DNA of 64,000 nucleotides. Origin: Aequitasia blattaphilus (lineage in GTDB: Bacteria; Bacillota; Clostridia; Lachnospirales; Lachnospiraceae). Made by a program: the position numbers and the translations under genes. Below the pieces are notes generated by a model that saw nothing but the letters and a program-made list of their open reading frames with translations, was not told the origin of the DNA and ran no database searches. The DNA is taken from the NCBI RefSeq assembly GCF_024721305.1, contig NZ_JAMXOD010000004.1, forward strand, positions 155,291-219,290, read 5' to 3'. Shown piece after piece: positions 19,429 to 27,837 of the stretch. Numbering within the stretch: the stretch's first letter is position 1; each line of letters opens with the position of its first letter.

Positions 19429-20589
19429 ATGAAGTGTCGATATTGTGAGCAAGAAATAAAAAACGGCGCTCTTTCGTGCCCCTACTGTGGTAAAGAAGTT
19501 CGTATTGTTCCTGATTATAATCCGATTGAGGATGAATTGGAAAATGGATTAAAGGACATGCTAAATGGAAATAGTCCATCTACCAGGCTAGAAAGCGACC
19601 GGGATATTACGGGCGCTCGCCTAAGAAGAGCACAAACGAATCATAGAAGGCAAAGAGAAGAGGAGCGTCTGCGCAAGAAAAAAAAGAAACGAAAAATGAT
19701 ACTAATAACAGTTTTACTTCTAATCTTTGTAGTAGGTATAACAACTTTTTTCGTATATAAAAATTCATATGCAGGGATTGTAAGTGCTGGAAATCGTGCT
19801 TTAGACGCAGGTTCCTATGAAACCGCATCTTCTTATTTTGAAAAAGGGATTCGCATAAATCCAGACAAAGCACCGGCTTATTCAGGTATGGGTAAGGTCT
19901 ATTCAAAAACAGATGATTTAGAAGCAGGAGAAGAAATGTTTCTAAATGCCGTAGAAGGCAGAGAAGACAATGTAGACTTGTATCGTGCTTTTATCAATTT
20001 TTATATTGAAAATGATTGGCCCGATAATATTCCATATCTTCTTCAAGATGCCGAAGATAATGTTCGGGGGAAACTGTCCCAGTATATTGTAAATCCTCCT
20101 GAATTTAGTCTGTCAGATGAAACCGTATTTGACGAAGTACAACAAGTGGAAATAACAACGGATGAGGATCATATGTATTATAGTACCGATGGATCCAAGG
20201 CAGGTCTGGCCAGTACGCCATACGTTGAGGCGATTCAACTAAATGACGAAGGGGAAACCGTTGTTTCAGCAATTGCAGTAAACAGTGATGGTATTCCCAG
20301 CCTGCCCACTACGAAAACTTATACCATTCAGTTTCCGAACATGGATGCCCCCAGTGTGTCTCCTTCAACAGGGCAGTATGATACTGCTTCACAGATTGAA
20401 ATAAAAGTACCGGAAGGATATACTGCTTATTATACAACAGACACCAGTGAACCCACATTGGAATCAACCCTTTACGAAGGACCTATTGATATGCCTGAAG
20501 GTTCAACCATCTTTAAAGCCGTACTCGCTGACGGAAAAGGAAGATTAAGTGCAATTACCACCAGAAACTATATTCTTAATTTTGAGTGA
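19429..20589 (+). CDS. Membrane-anchored zinc-ribbon/TPR protein with chitobiase-like C-terminal repeats
   Basis: 386 residues of modular design. It opens with a zinc ribbon (MKCRYCEQEIKNG and SCPYCGK), then a basic linker, one membrane segment near residues 87-110 (MILITVLLLIFVVGITTFF), two or three TPR-like helices outside (AGNRALDAGSYETASSYFEK), and two beta-rich modules resembling CHB_HEX_C_1 (MYYSTDGSKAGLASTPY; AYYTTDTSEPTLESTLYEG). Topology suggests a cytoplasmic zinc ribbon and an external sensing or binding part. No function assigned. It ends the long run of genes; no clear terminator follows before the next promoter. Confidence 0.8.
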   Translation: MKCRYCEQEIKNGALSCPYCGKEVRIVPDYNPIEDELENGLKDMLNGNSPSTRLESDRDITGARLRRAQTNHRRQREEERLRKKKKKRKMILITVLLLIFVVGITTFFVYKNSYAGIVSAGNRALDAGSYETASSYFEKGIRINPDKAPAYSGMGKVYSKTDDLEAGEEMFLNAVEGREDNVDLYRAFINFYIENDWPDNIPYLLQDAEDNVRGKLSQYIVNPPEFSLSDETVFDEVQQVEITTDEDHMYYSTDGSKAGLASTPYVEAIQLNDEGETVVSAIAVNSDGIPSLPTTKTYTIQFPNMDAPSVSPSTGQYDTASQIEIKVPEGYTAYYTTDTSEPTLESTLYEGPIDMPEGSTIFKAVLADGKGRLSAITTRNYILNFE

Positions 20590-20615
20590 AATAAATATAA
20601 AAAAACAAATCTCTA

Positions 20616-20644
20616 TTGCGTTAAATTATTAACAGGAGTATACT
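20616..20644 (+). promoter_or_regulatory. Promoter with embedded Rex-like operator, upstream of the alcohol dehydrogenase
   Basis: TTGCGT (20616-20621), a 17-base spacer and TATACT (20639-20644). The spacer holds a perfect palindrome GTTAA-ATTA-TTAAC (20620-20633), matching the core of the Rex consensus TTGTTAA-N4-TTAACAA; on the 18-base site 11 of 14 specified positions agree. A repressor bound there would block polymerase. Rex itself is encoded at 8416-9063. Confidence 0.75.
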
Positions 20645-20686
20645 ATGGTTAACTCGAAAAAATTTTAACGAAGGAGAGGTATTATC

Positions 20687-21868
20687 ATGAGTAGATTTAC
20701 ATTGCCACGAGACATTTATTATGGTGCAGGAACACTGGAAGAGTTAAAGAACTTAAAAGGTAAAAAAGCGATTCTGGTAGTTGGCGGAGGCTCAATGAAG
20801 AAGCAGGGATTTCTCAAACGAGCAGAAGACTACTTAAAAGAGGCTGGCATGGAAGTGTTGTTATTTGAGGGTGTTGAACCAGATCCATCGGTAGAAACAG
20901 TTCAAAAAGGTGCACAGGCAATGAGAGAGTTCGAACCGGACTGGATTGTCTCTATGGGTGGCGGATCACCTATTGATGCTGCAAAAGCAATGTGGGCATT
21001 TTACGAGTACCCAGATACTACTTTTGAAGAGTTGATTATCCCATTTAATTTTCCAGAGTTGCGGACAAAAGCAAAATTTGCTGCTATTCCCTCTACCTCA
21101 GGTACTGCAACAGAAGTAACTGCTTTCTCTGTTATTACAGACTACGATAAAGGAATCAAATATCCTCTTGCTGATTTTAATATAACACCGGATGTTGCAA
21201 TTGTTGACCCGGATTTAGTTTCTGCACTTCCTTTAAACCAAGTTGCCTATACCGGTATGGATGCATTGACTCATGCAATTGAGGCTTACGTTTCAACCCT
21301 TCATGGACCTTTTACAGATCCTCTTGCAATGCAGGCTATTGAAATGGTTTTCAGTTATTTATTAGACTCTTATAACAAAGATATGAAAGCAAGAGAAGAA
21401 ATGCACTATGCTCAGTGCCTTGCAGGAATGGCTTTTTCCAACGCACTTCTTGGAATTGTTCATTCTATGGCTCATAAGACAGGAGCTGCTTTTGCCACAG
21501 GACACATTCCACACGGCTGTGCAAATGCATTATATCTTCCTTATGTAATTAAGTATAATGCAAAAGAGAAAGAAGCAGCAGAACGTTATGCTTATATTGC
21601 AAAAAGAGTCGGGCTTACAGGAAATACCACGACAGAATATATTGATGCTCTTTGCAATAAAATTGATGCTTATAATGTAGCAATGGGTATTCCAAAAACA
21701 TTAAAAGAATTTGGTATTGATGAAAAAGAATTCCAGGAAAAAATCTCCAACATATCAGCCCTTGCCATTGAGGATGCATGCACAGGTTCAAATCCACGTG
21801 CCATAGATGCTGCTTCAATGGAGAAATTATTTAACTGTATTTATTACGGAACAAAGGTTGATTTTTAA
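20687..21868 (+). CDS. Iron-containing alcohol dehydrogenase
   Basis: NAD(P)H-dependent alcohol/aldehyde oxidoreductase of the type III group, probably reducing aldehydes to alcohols to dispose of electrons in fermentation. The 393 residues show the nucleotide motif SMGGGSPIDAAKAMW, TSGTATEVTAF, and metal ligands in DALTHAIEAY, VHSMAHKTGAAF and GHIPHGCANA. RBS GAAGGAGAGG. Single gene between a promoter with a Rex-like operator and a strong terminator. Substrate (ethanol, butanol or other) is not readable. Confidence 0.94.
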   Translation: MSRFTLPRDIYYGAGTLEELKNLKGKKAILVVGGGSMKKQGFLKRAEDYLKEAGMEVLLFEGVEPDPSVETVQKGAQAMREFEPDWIVSMGGGSPIDAAKAMWAFYEYPDTTFEELIIPFNFPELRTKAKFAAIPSTSGTATEVTAFSVITDYDKGIKYPLADFNITPDVAIVDPDLVSALPLNQVAYTGMDALTHAIEAYVSTLHGPFTDPLAMQAIEMVFSYLLDSYNKDMKAREEMHYAQCLAGMAFSNALLGIVHSMAHKTGAAFATGHIPHGCANALYLPYVIKYNAKEKEAAERYAYIAKRVGLTGNTTTEYIDALCNKIDAYNVAMGIPKTLKEFGIDEKEFQEKISNISALAIEDACTGSNPRAIDAASMEKLFNCIYYGTKVDF

Positions 21869-21883
21869 TCATTTTTCAAAAAA

Positions 21884-21937
21884 AAGTGAGTATCTATTGA
21901 AGCAAAGTTTTTGTTTCGAGGATACTCACTTATTTTT
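21884..21937 (+). terminator. Terminator after the alcohol dehydrogenase
   Basis: Eleven-base arms AAGTGAGTATC (21884-21894) and GATACTCACTT (21921-21931) around a 26-base loop, followed by TATTTTT. Confidence 0.88.
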
Positions 21938-21945
21938 CGCGTAAT

Positions 21946-21977
21946 TTGTTGATATTTTCACATAAATCCAGTATGAT
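21946..21977 (+). promoter_or_regulatory. nfnAB promoter with Rex-like site over the -35
   Basis: TTGATA (21949-21954), a 17-base spacer and TATGAT (21972-21977). An 18-base sequence at 21946-21963 has half-sites TTGTTGA and TTCACAT, resembling Rex half-sites TTGTTAA/TTGTGAA and TTAACAA/TTCACAA, and covers the -35. Weaker than the site before the alcohol dehydrogenase. Confidence 0.6.
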
Positions 21978-22011
21978 GTATAAAGAATATTTGAATTTAG
22001 GAGGAGAAAGG

Positions 22012-22905
22012 ATGTACAAGATAGTCAAAGCCGAAAAATTGGCCGACCTGATTTATCTGATGGACGTAGAAGCACCCCGTGTAGCTAGGCACTGTCAACC
22101 GGGTCAATTTGTGATTGTTAAAATTGATGAAAAAGGGGAACGTATTCCCTTAACTATTTGTGACTATGACAGAGAAGCAGGGACTGTTACAATTGTTTTG
22201 CAAACAGTAGGAGCTTCAACTGAAAGAATGGCGTCATTAAAAGAAGGAGATTACTTCAGAGATTTCGTTGGACCTCTTGGTGTTGCATCAGAGTTTGTCC
22301 ACGAAGATTTAGAAGAGTTGAAAAAGAAGAAAATACTCTTTGTAGGTGGTGGTGTTGGGGCCGCGCCTGTTTACCCTCAGGTAAAGTGGTTAAAAGAACA
22401 AGGTGTTGATGTTGATGTTGATGTTATCATCGGTTCCAAGACAAAGGATATGCTGATCTTGCAGGATGAGATGAAAGCCGTTGCAGGAAACTATTATCCA
22501 TGTACAGATGACGGTTCTTATGGTCATAGTGGAATGGTTACGACAAAAATAGAAGCTTTAGTAAATGAAGGCAAAAAGTATGATGTATGTGTGGCAATTG
22601 GTCCGATGATCATGATGAAATTCGTCTGTCTCCTTACAAAAAAACTTGAAATCCCTACCATCGTTAGTATGAATCCAATTATGGTTGATGGAACCGGGAT
22701 GTGTGGAGCTTGTCGGTTACACGTAGGTGACGAAGTGAAATTTGCCTGTGTAGACGGACCTGAGTTCGATGGACATTTAGTGGATTTTGATGAATCAATG
22801 CAAAGACAGGCACTCTACAAAACACAGGAAGGCCGTGCAATGCTTAAGCTAAAAGAAGGCGATACCCACCATGGTGGATGTGGAAATTGTGGAGGTGATG
22901 AATAA
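22012..22905 (+). CDS. nfnA: NfnA, small subunit of NADH-dependent reduced ferredoxin:NADP oxidoreductase
   Basis: FAD and [2Fe-2S] subunit of the electron-bifurcating transhydrogenase that couples NADH and reduced ferredoxin oxidation to NADPH formation. The 297 residues show FAD binding RIPLTICDYD, FVGGGVGAAPVYPQVKWL and the iron-sulfur cysteines in GTGMCGACRLHVGDEVKFAC. The ATG at 22012 follows GGAGGAGAAAGG; an earlier in-frame ATG overlaps the promoter. An in-frame GTTGAT repeat (22404-22421) encodes VDVDVD. nfnB starts on the last base of the nfnA stop codon. A dihydroorotate dehydrogenase electron-transfer subunit (PyrK-like) is the near relative, but the NfnB partner settles it. Confidence 0.93.
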   Translation: MYKIVKAEKLADLIYLMDVEAPRVARHCQPGQFVIVKIDEKGERIPLTICDYDREAGTVTIVLQTVGASTERMASLKEGDYFRDFVGPLGVASEFVHEDLEELKKKKILFVGGGVGAAPVYPQVKWLKEQGVDVDVDVIIGSKTKDMLILQDEMKAVAGNYYPCTDDGSYGHSGMVTTKIEALVNEGKKYDVCVAIGPMIMMKFVCLLTKKLEIPTIVSMNPIMVDGTGMCGACRLHVGDEVKFACVDGPEFDGHLVDFDESMQRQALYKTQEGRAMLKLKEGDTHHGGCGNCGGDE

Positions 22906-24293
22906 TGGCTGATATATTAAAGAGCACGCCTGTGCGTGAGCAGGATCCTGCTGAAAGAGCAAGAAACTTTGAAGAAGTATGTTATGGATATAATCAAGAA
23001 GAAGCTATGGACGAAGCAACCAGATGCCTAAACTGTAAGAATGCAAGATGTATTCAAGGGTGCCCGGTGTCGATTAATATTCCTGGTTTTGTTATGAAGG
23101 TAAAAGATGGTGACATCAAAGGTGCCTATGATGTAATTAGTGAATCATCTGCTTTGCCTGCAGTATGTGGACGTGTTTGTCCTCAGGAGTCACAGTGTGA
23201 AGCGAAATGTGTTCGTGGTATAAAGGGAGATGCTGTATCCATCGGTAAATTAGAAAGATTTGTTGCCGATTATGCATTGAAAAACAACATTAACCCTAAG
23301 ACACCTGAAAATAAAAACGGACATAAGGTTGCTGTAATCGGATCTGGTCCTGCTGGATTAACTTGTGCCGGCGATCTTGCAAAGATGGGCTATGAAGTTA
23401 CTGTTTTTGAAGCTTTACATGAGCTTGGTGGAGTTTTGGTTTACGGCATTCCTGAGTTCCGTTTACCAAAGCAAAAAGTAGTACAAAAAGAAATCGACAA
23501 GGTAAAAAGTCTTGGCGTAAAATTTGAAACAAATGTTGTAATCGGAAAATCTACTACCATCGATCAACTTATGGAAGAAGAAGGATTTGAAGCTGTATTT
23601 ATTGGTTCCGGAGCAGGTCTTCCTATGTTTATGGGAATTCCAGGCGAAACAGCAAATGGTGTATTTTCTGCAAATGAGTATTTAACAAGAAGTAACTTGA
23701 TGAAGGCATTTGATGATTCTTATGATACTCCAATATCTGCTGGAAAAAAAGTGGCAGTAGTTGGTGGTGGAAACGTTGCAATGGATGCTGCCAGAACCGC
23801 CCTTCGCCTAGGCGCAGAGGTTCATGTAGTGTACCGTCGTAGTGAAGAAGAACTTCCTGCCAGAGTAGAAGAAGTTCACCATGCAAAAGAAGAGGGTATT
23901 ATCTTTGATTTATTGACTAATCCAACTGAGATTCTTGTTGATGACAAAGGCTGGGTAAAGGGAATGAGCTGTATTCGTATGGAACTTGGCGAACCAGATG
24001 CTTCTGGAAGAAGAAGACCTGTAGAAATCCCTGGATCAGAATTCGAAATCGAATTAGACACAGTGATTATGTCTCTTGGTACTTCACCAAACCCATTAAT
24101 CGCTTCCACTACAACAGGACTTGAAACAAACCGCAGAAAATGTATCGTTGCAGATGAAGAAAATGGTGCAACATCTAAAGCTCTTGTGTACGCAGGCGGA
24201 GATGCTGTTACAGGTGCCGCAACTGTTATTCTTGCTATGGGAGCTGGAAGAGCAGGGGCAAAGGGTATTGATGAGGCTCTTTCAGGCAAATAA
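22905..24293 (+). CDS. nfnB: NfnB, large subunit of NADH-dependent reduced ferredoxin:NADP oxidoreductase
   Basis: Large subunit of NfnAB, with the bifurcating FAD and two [4Fe-4S] clusters; homologous to the small subunit of glutamate synthase (GltD-like, often annotated gltA). The 462 residues carry N-terminal cluster cysteines (CLNCKNARCIQGCPVSINIP and CGRVCPQESQCEAKC), FAD motif VAVIGSGPAGLTCAGDLAKM and NADP motif KVAVVGGGNVAMDAARTALR. Adjacent nfnA and the absence of a glutamate synthase large subunit support the Nfn assignment. Translation is coupled by a one-base overlap (TAATG). Confidence 0.93.
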   Translation: MADILKSTPVREQDPAERARNFEEVCYGYNQEEAMDEATRCLNCKNARCIQGCPVSINIPGFVMKVKDGDIKGAYDVISESSALPAVCGRVCPQESQCEAKCVRGIKGDAVSIGKLERFVADYALKNNINPKTPENKNGHKVAVIGSGPAGLTCAGDLAKMGYEVTVFEALHELGGVLVYGIPEFRLPKQKVVQKEIDKVKSLGVKFETNVVIGKSTTIDQLMEEEGFEAVFIGSGAGLPMFMGIPGETANGVFSANEYLTRSNLMKAFDDSYDTPISAGKKVAVVGGGNVAMDAARTALRLGAEVHVVYRRSEEELPARVEEVHHAKEEGIIFDLLTNPTEILVDDKGWVKGMSCIRMELGEPDASGRRRPVEIPGSEFEIELDTVIMSLGTSPNPLIASTTTGLETNRRKCIVADEENGATSKALVYAGGDAVTGAATVILAMGAGRAGAKGIDEALSGK

Positions 24294-24298
24294 GACGA

Positions 24299-24778
24299 AT
24301 GAAAATAACCCTTATAACCGTCGGAAAAATAAAAGAAAAATATTGGAAAGATGGGATAGCTGAATATTCAAAAAGACTTCAAAAATACTGTAAACTGGAG
24401 GTTCTTGAGGTTCCGGATGAAAAAACTCCTGATCAGGCAAGTGAGGCTGTTGAAAATAAGATTCGGGAAAAAGAGGGTGAGCGTATTCTTCGATTGATTC
24501 GAGAGGATTCTTACGTGATTGCTCTTGCAATCGAAGGATATAAACTGTCTTCTGAGGAATTATCTAAGAAAATCAATTCTCTTGGAATTAGTGGATGCAG
24601 CCATATATGCTTTGTAATTGGTGGATCAATAGGGCTTAGCGAGACGGTCTTAAAACGGGCGGACTATTCTCTTAGTTTTTCAGATATGACATTTCCTCAC
24701 CAGATGATGAGGGTCATACTTTTGGAACAGATTTATCGTAGCTATCGTATCATTCATAATCAACCGTACCATAAATAA
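24299..24778 (+). CDS. rlmH: 23S rRNA (pseudouridine1915-N3)-methyltransferase RlmH
   Basis: SPOUT-class methyltransferase that methylates pseudouridine 1915 in helix 69 of 23S rRNA on assembled ribosomes. Full length at 159 residues: MKITLITVGKIKEKYW at the start, the SAM-binding knot CFVIGGSIGLSETVLKRADY, and the ending MTFPHQMMRVILLEQIYRS with IHNQPYHK. It starts five bases after nfnB with no clear ribosome site, so coupled translation is likely. A terminator follows. Confidence 0.96.
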   Translation: MKITLITVGKIKEKYWKDGIAEYSKRLQKYCKLEVLEVPDEKTPDQASEAVENKIREKEGERILRLIREDSYVIALAIEGYKLSSEELSKKINSLGISGCSHICFVIGGSIGLSETVLKRADYSLSFSDMTFPHQMMRVILLEQIYRSYRIIHNQPYHK

Positions 24779-24785
24779 ATAGAAG

Positions 24786-24823
24786 AGGAGGCGTTGTAGT
24801 AAGTTCTACAATACCTCCTTTTC
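24786..24823. terminator. Terminator after rlmH
   Basis: Arms 24786-24799 and 24806-24819 (AGGAGG/CCTCCT outside, TTGTAG/CTACAA inside, one G-T pair and one C-A mismatch), six-base loop, then TTTTC. T-rich sequence also follows on the minus strand, so it may work both ways. Confidence 0.75.
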
Positions 24824-24826
24824 TAT

Positions 24827-24984
24827 TATGATACCTACGGATTGTTTCCCACTTCGTGCTCTCACAATCCTAAAAACATTCGGAATCCGCCCGATCGGGC
24901 TACTTCCTCATGTTTTTGCGACTTTCAAGGTCATGCTTCTGCATACGCGTATGCAAGCATGACTTTGAAAGTCTTGGTATCATA
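24827..24984. repeat. Four-way-junction palindromic element (candidate structured RNA or small mobile palindrome)
   Basis: A 158-base unit that folds into a closed cloverleaf. Outer stem: TATGATACC (24827-24835) with GGTATCATA (24976-24984). Arm 1: GGATTGT (24839-24845) with ACAATCC (24864-24870). Arm 2: AAAAACAT/ATGTTTTT (24872-24879/24910-24917), then GGAA/TTCC, then GCCC-GATC-GGGC, separated by small symmetric loops. Arm 3: GACTTTCA/TGAAAGTC (24920-24927/24966-24973), TCATGCTT/AAGCATGA, and tip GCATAC/GTATGC. The arms are separated by only 1-3 bases. It is visibly more GC-rich than its surroundings and overlaps the stop codon of the reverse-strand regulator. No family recognised. Confidence 0.7.
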
Positions 24985-27484
24985 TGATGTGATTTTGTAC
25001 CGCAATGTAGATTGCGTCGGCTCTATTTTTAGCACCTAGTTTAATGTAAATGTTATTAATAAATTTTTTTACTCCATTAAGAGAAATGCCTAGTTGTTCT
25101 GCAATTTCGTTTCTTGTAAACCCTTGGGATAGGAGATTTAAAACAACGCGTTCTCTTTTTGTCAGGGCGAAGGTGTTGCTTCCAATTTTTCTTTTAGCGC
25201 TTTTATATGCACTTCGAATATATTGTCGGCTGTCTTCATGTCTTTTTGCTTGAACTTCTAATTCTTTTACCCACTCCAAGTCAATGTCTAAATCTGTTCT
25301 TTGTTTAACGTAATAAAGAGTGGGAACAATTTGATTCCCAAATTCTACTATAGGCATCACAATTTTATTTTCATATACGTAATTATAGGTCTTGAGAAAA
25401 TGTTCTACCGCTTTTTCTTTTTCCTGTTCCTGCATAAAATAAATTGCACTGATGACATGGTAATATATTTTCAAAATAAAGAGGCCTCTTTGCCCGAAGA
25501 GTGGCTCAAGGTGGAAGAGCATAGAGGCACTTTTTGTATAGTTGCTTATATGCATATTATAAAGTGCACTAAAGAAATAATTCCGCCCATTGCGAATTGG
25601 ATACTCTTTATACGATTCAAATTCTCCTTCTTTAATCCAATCAGCCACCTTATTCTCATCATCAACTTGAAAGTAAATTCCAGCATTTAAGAGTTCTTTC
25701 AATTTTGAGAGTGACAAATTTTGGTCTCCGGATACATACGTATTTAATAAATTCGTTTCCTGTACAACACCCTCGTAGTTTTTCTCACACAGCGCAATAA
25801 GAGCTAAAATATAGTGAGCTTGCATCGTAATATCGAACTGCTTCGTTAAAACAGATTTACTTATTGCAAGTCTTGCTGCCACTTTGCATTTATTAAATTC
25901 CTTTGTGTAATAATAGGCCTCTGCTTCAAATAGATGTTCGAAACCATAATTACAATTCACACGTATTTTATCTCTTAGTTTGACAAAAGTATGAATATAA
26001 TCAATCATTTCCTCCACATTTTTACTTCCATCACTTGGAAGATAGAAAACTGGATTTTCATCAAAATTTGCAAGGGTTCGATTGCCAATCAAAATATTCT
26101 CTTCCCATTCATTAAGAGCACAATTTATGTATTCCATAGCCATTGTGTTATTCTTAATCAAGCTGATATCAGCCAGCATACAGTATATTTCCACAACTAG
26201 CTTCTTGCAAGGATTCTTTTTCTTTTCTACGGTTTTCAGCAAAGCTAAAAACATTCCTTTAGCATAATCTATTTGTCCACAGGTTACATATGTTTGCGCC
26301 AGATAAAAATCAATCCATAAATTATCCTCCAATAATTCCTGAGGAGTGGAACCGTAAAAACTTTGTAAGTCTTTAGATAATGTATAAGAAGAACGGTCGA
26401 GTGATACAAGAGGTAATGTTTTTAAAAAGCCCTCGTGGTTTTCAACTTTCATAAACATTTCCATTGCCTCTTCATATTTTTTGCATTTAAAATACCATTC
26501 AGCAGCAGCATTTAAGATGTTTCTTCTGTCTTCCTCACTTAAAACAATCAATTTCCCCTTTAGAAAGGTGTGATAGACTTTATGAAACGTAAAAACCTCT
26601 GTGTTGAAGTTAAAATCTACCAGTATATTCAATGAAATTTCCGAAAGAGTCTCTTCTGACGGATTTGGAAGAATCTGCTTCATTAGTCCTAATGAAAAGG
26701 AAGAAAAGAGGGAGCATTTAATCAAGGCAATCTGTATCTCCTGACTATAGTTTCCATAATAATGGTTTTCAAACAGTTCAAATAAGATCATATACGTTTT
26801 ATTTTCATCCATTGTTTCGCAAAGCATATCCAAAAAAATCGGCCAGCCATCTGTTTTTTTGAGAACCTCATCTAAAAATCTCCCATCAAGTACATAGTTA
26901 TTTATTTCCATATATTTTTTTGCATCTTCATAATCAAAAGCCAAATCATTTGCTGTTATTCTTGTATAAGATCCCGGATTTTTATAATCATCATAAAATG
27001 GATTTTTGTAGGAAGAGAGCCGCTCACAGCTGAGTAATATATGATGGGGAATAAATGCCTTCTCAAAGGTGTCAAGTTTAATACAGCGGTTGATAAATTG
27101 AAGGATATCTCTATTGGTTAAGATTTCATAATTGTCATAGATCACTGTAATTTCGATTTGCTCCTTGCTACAGGAACGCAAAAGGTGATAAAATTGAGTG
27201 AAATCTTCTATATTCACCGGCATGGATATGTTTTTCAAAACAGACGCAACTCCTGGAAAACTACCAATCAGAGCACGAGAAAAAGTATTCCAGAAAAAAT
27301 CGATATCATTTTCTAATTCTGTTATATTTATCCATATGCATGGAGTAGATAGTCGCGATATATACTCTCGAACCACAGTAGTTTTGCCGTATCCCGGAGG
27401 AGCCACAACTGTAATCAATGGACTCTGCAGTCCAGTCGTTAATAATGCTTCAACCTTTTCTTTAATTAAAATATGTTCTGCCAT
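24980..27484 (-). CDS. MalT-like LuxR-family transcriptional regulator (large ATPase type)
   Basis: Signal-dependent transcription activator of the LAL/STAND group. The 834 residues begin with an NTPase (Walker A VVAPPGYGKTTVVREYISRL near residue 24, Walker B-like VIYDNYEIL), continue with a long TPR-like helical region as probable ligand sensor (about 330-760), and end with a LuxR helix-turn-helix (LTKRERVVLNLLSQGFTRNE, then IAEQLGISLNGVKKFINNIY). The ligand and targets are unknown. It stands alone on the reverse strand between rlmH and phoH, with its stop codon inside the four-way-junction element. RBS AGAGGTG. Confidence 0.9.
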   Translation of the reverse strand: MAEHILIKEKVEALLTTGLQSPLITVVAPPGYGKTTVVREYISRLSTPCIWINITELENDIDFFWNTFSRALIGSFPGVASVLKNISMPVNIEDFTQFYHLLRSCSKEQIEITVIYDNYEILTNRDILQFINRCIKLDTFEKAFIPHHILLSCERLSSYKNPFYDDYKNPGSYTRITANDLAFDYEDAKKYMEINNYVLDGRFLDEVLKKTDGWPIFLDMLCETMDENKTYMILFELFENHYYGNYSQEIQIALIKCSLFSSFSLGLMKQILPNPSEETLSEISLNILVDFNFNTEVFTFHKVYHTFLKGKLIVLSEEDRRNILNAAAEWYFKCKKYEEAMEMFMKVENHEGFLKTLPLVSLDRSSYTLSKDLQSFYGSTPQELLEDNLWIDFYLAQTYVTCGQIDYAKGMFLALLKTVEKKKNPCKKLVVEIYCMLADISLIKNNTMAMEYINCALNEWEENILIGNRTLANFDENPVFYLPSDGSKNVEEMIDYIHTFVKLRDKIRVNCNYGFEHLFEAEAYYYTKEFNKCKVAARLAISKSVLTKQFDITMQAHYILALIALCEKNYEGVVQETNLLNTYVSGDQNLSLSKLKELLNAGIYFQVDDENKVADWIKEGEFESYKEYPIRNGRNYFFSALYNMHISNYTKSASMLFHLEPLFGQRGLFILKIYYHVISAIYFMQEQEKEKAVEHFLKTYNYVYENKIVMPIVEFGNQIVPTLYYVKQRTDLDIDLEWVKELEVQAKRHEDSRQYIRSAYKSAKRKIGSNTFALTKRERVVLNLLSQGFTRNEIAEQLGISLNGVKKFINNIYIKLGAKNRADAIYIAVQNHII

Positions 27485-27837
27485 ACAATCACCTCTAGAC
27501 TTATAATATCATGATTAAAAAGACATTTGGTACCCAAAAGGGTAGTGTTTTTTAGAATTTTTTCTTCAAAAGGTTAGTACATGCACTTTCATACCATGAT
27601 AAATTATACCTGTACAAAGGAATGGATTTCACTCCATAAATGGCTGTTTCATTGTGTATGTCGTTTGTTGTAAGCACACTAAATAACTTCGTTTATTGCC
27701 TTATCCCCAATAAAGCAAATATTAGTATTATATGATTCAGCCATTACCTGTACACTCATAATAAAATAAACGTGGAAATTTCTCCTAAAGATGGTAAAAT
27801 GTATATGTTATACATACCACTTTAAGGAGATTTTTTT
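27485..27837. promoter_or_regulatory. Divergent intergenic region between the LuxR-type regulator and phoH
   Basis: 353 bases without a gene. Near the regulator end is a small hairpin TACCC-AAAA-GGGTA (27531-27544) followed on the plus strand by TTTTTT. At the phoH end are its promoter and a palindrome. I find no RNA gene, no open frame with a ribosome site and no clear promoter for the regulator in the A/T-rich middle. Confidence 0.5.
27773..27815 (+). promoter_or_regulatory. phoH promoter with palindrome at the expected start site
   Basis: Weak -35 TGGAAA (27773-27778), a 16-base spacer and TAAAAT (27795-27800). Overlapping the -10 and running past +1 is the 17-base palindrome ATGTATA-TGT-TATACAT (27799-27815), a plausible operator. 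AAGGAGA then precedes the ATG. Confidence 0.5.

Noticed and set aside
20645-20668. Seven-codon reading frame (MVNSKKF) with AGGAG before it, ahead of the alcohol dehydrogenase
   Set aside because: Its ATG lies immediately after the -10 TATACT, so transcription would begin within the frame and the ribosome site would not be in the mRNA.
25001-25016. Inverted repeat CGCAAT/ATTGCG next to the four-way-junction element
   Set aside because: Lies within the conserved LuxR helix-turn-helix coding sequence, six base pairs only; no reason to include it in the element.
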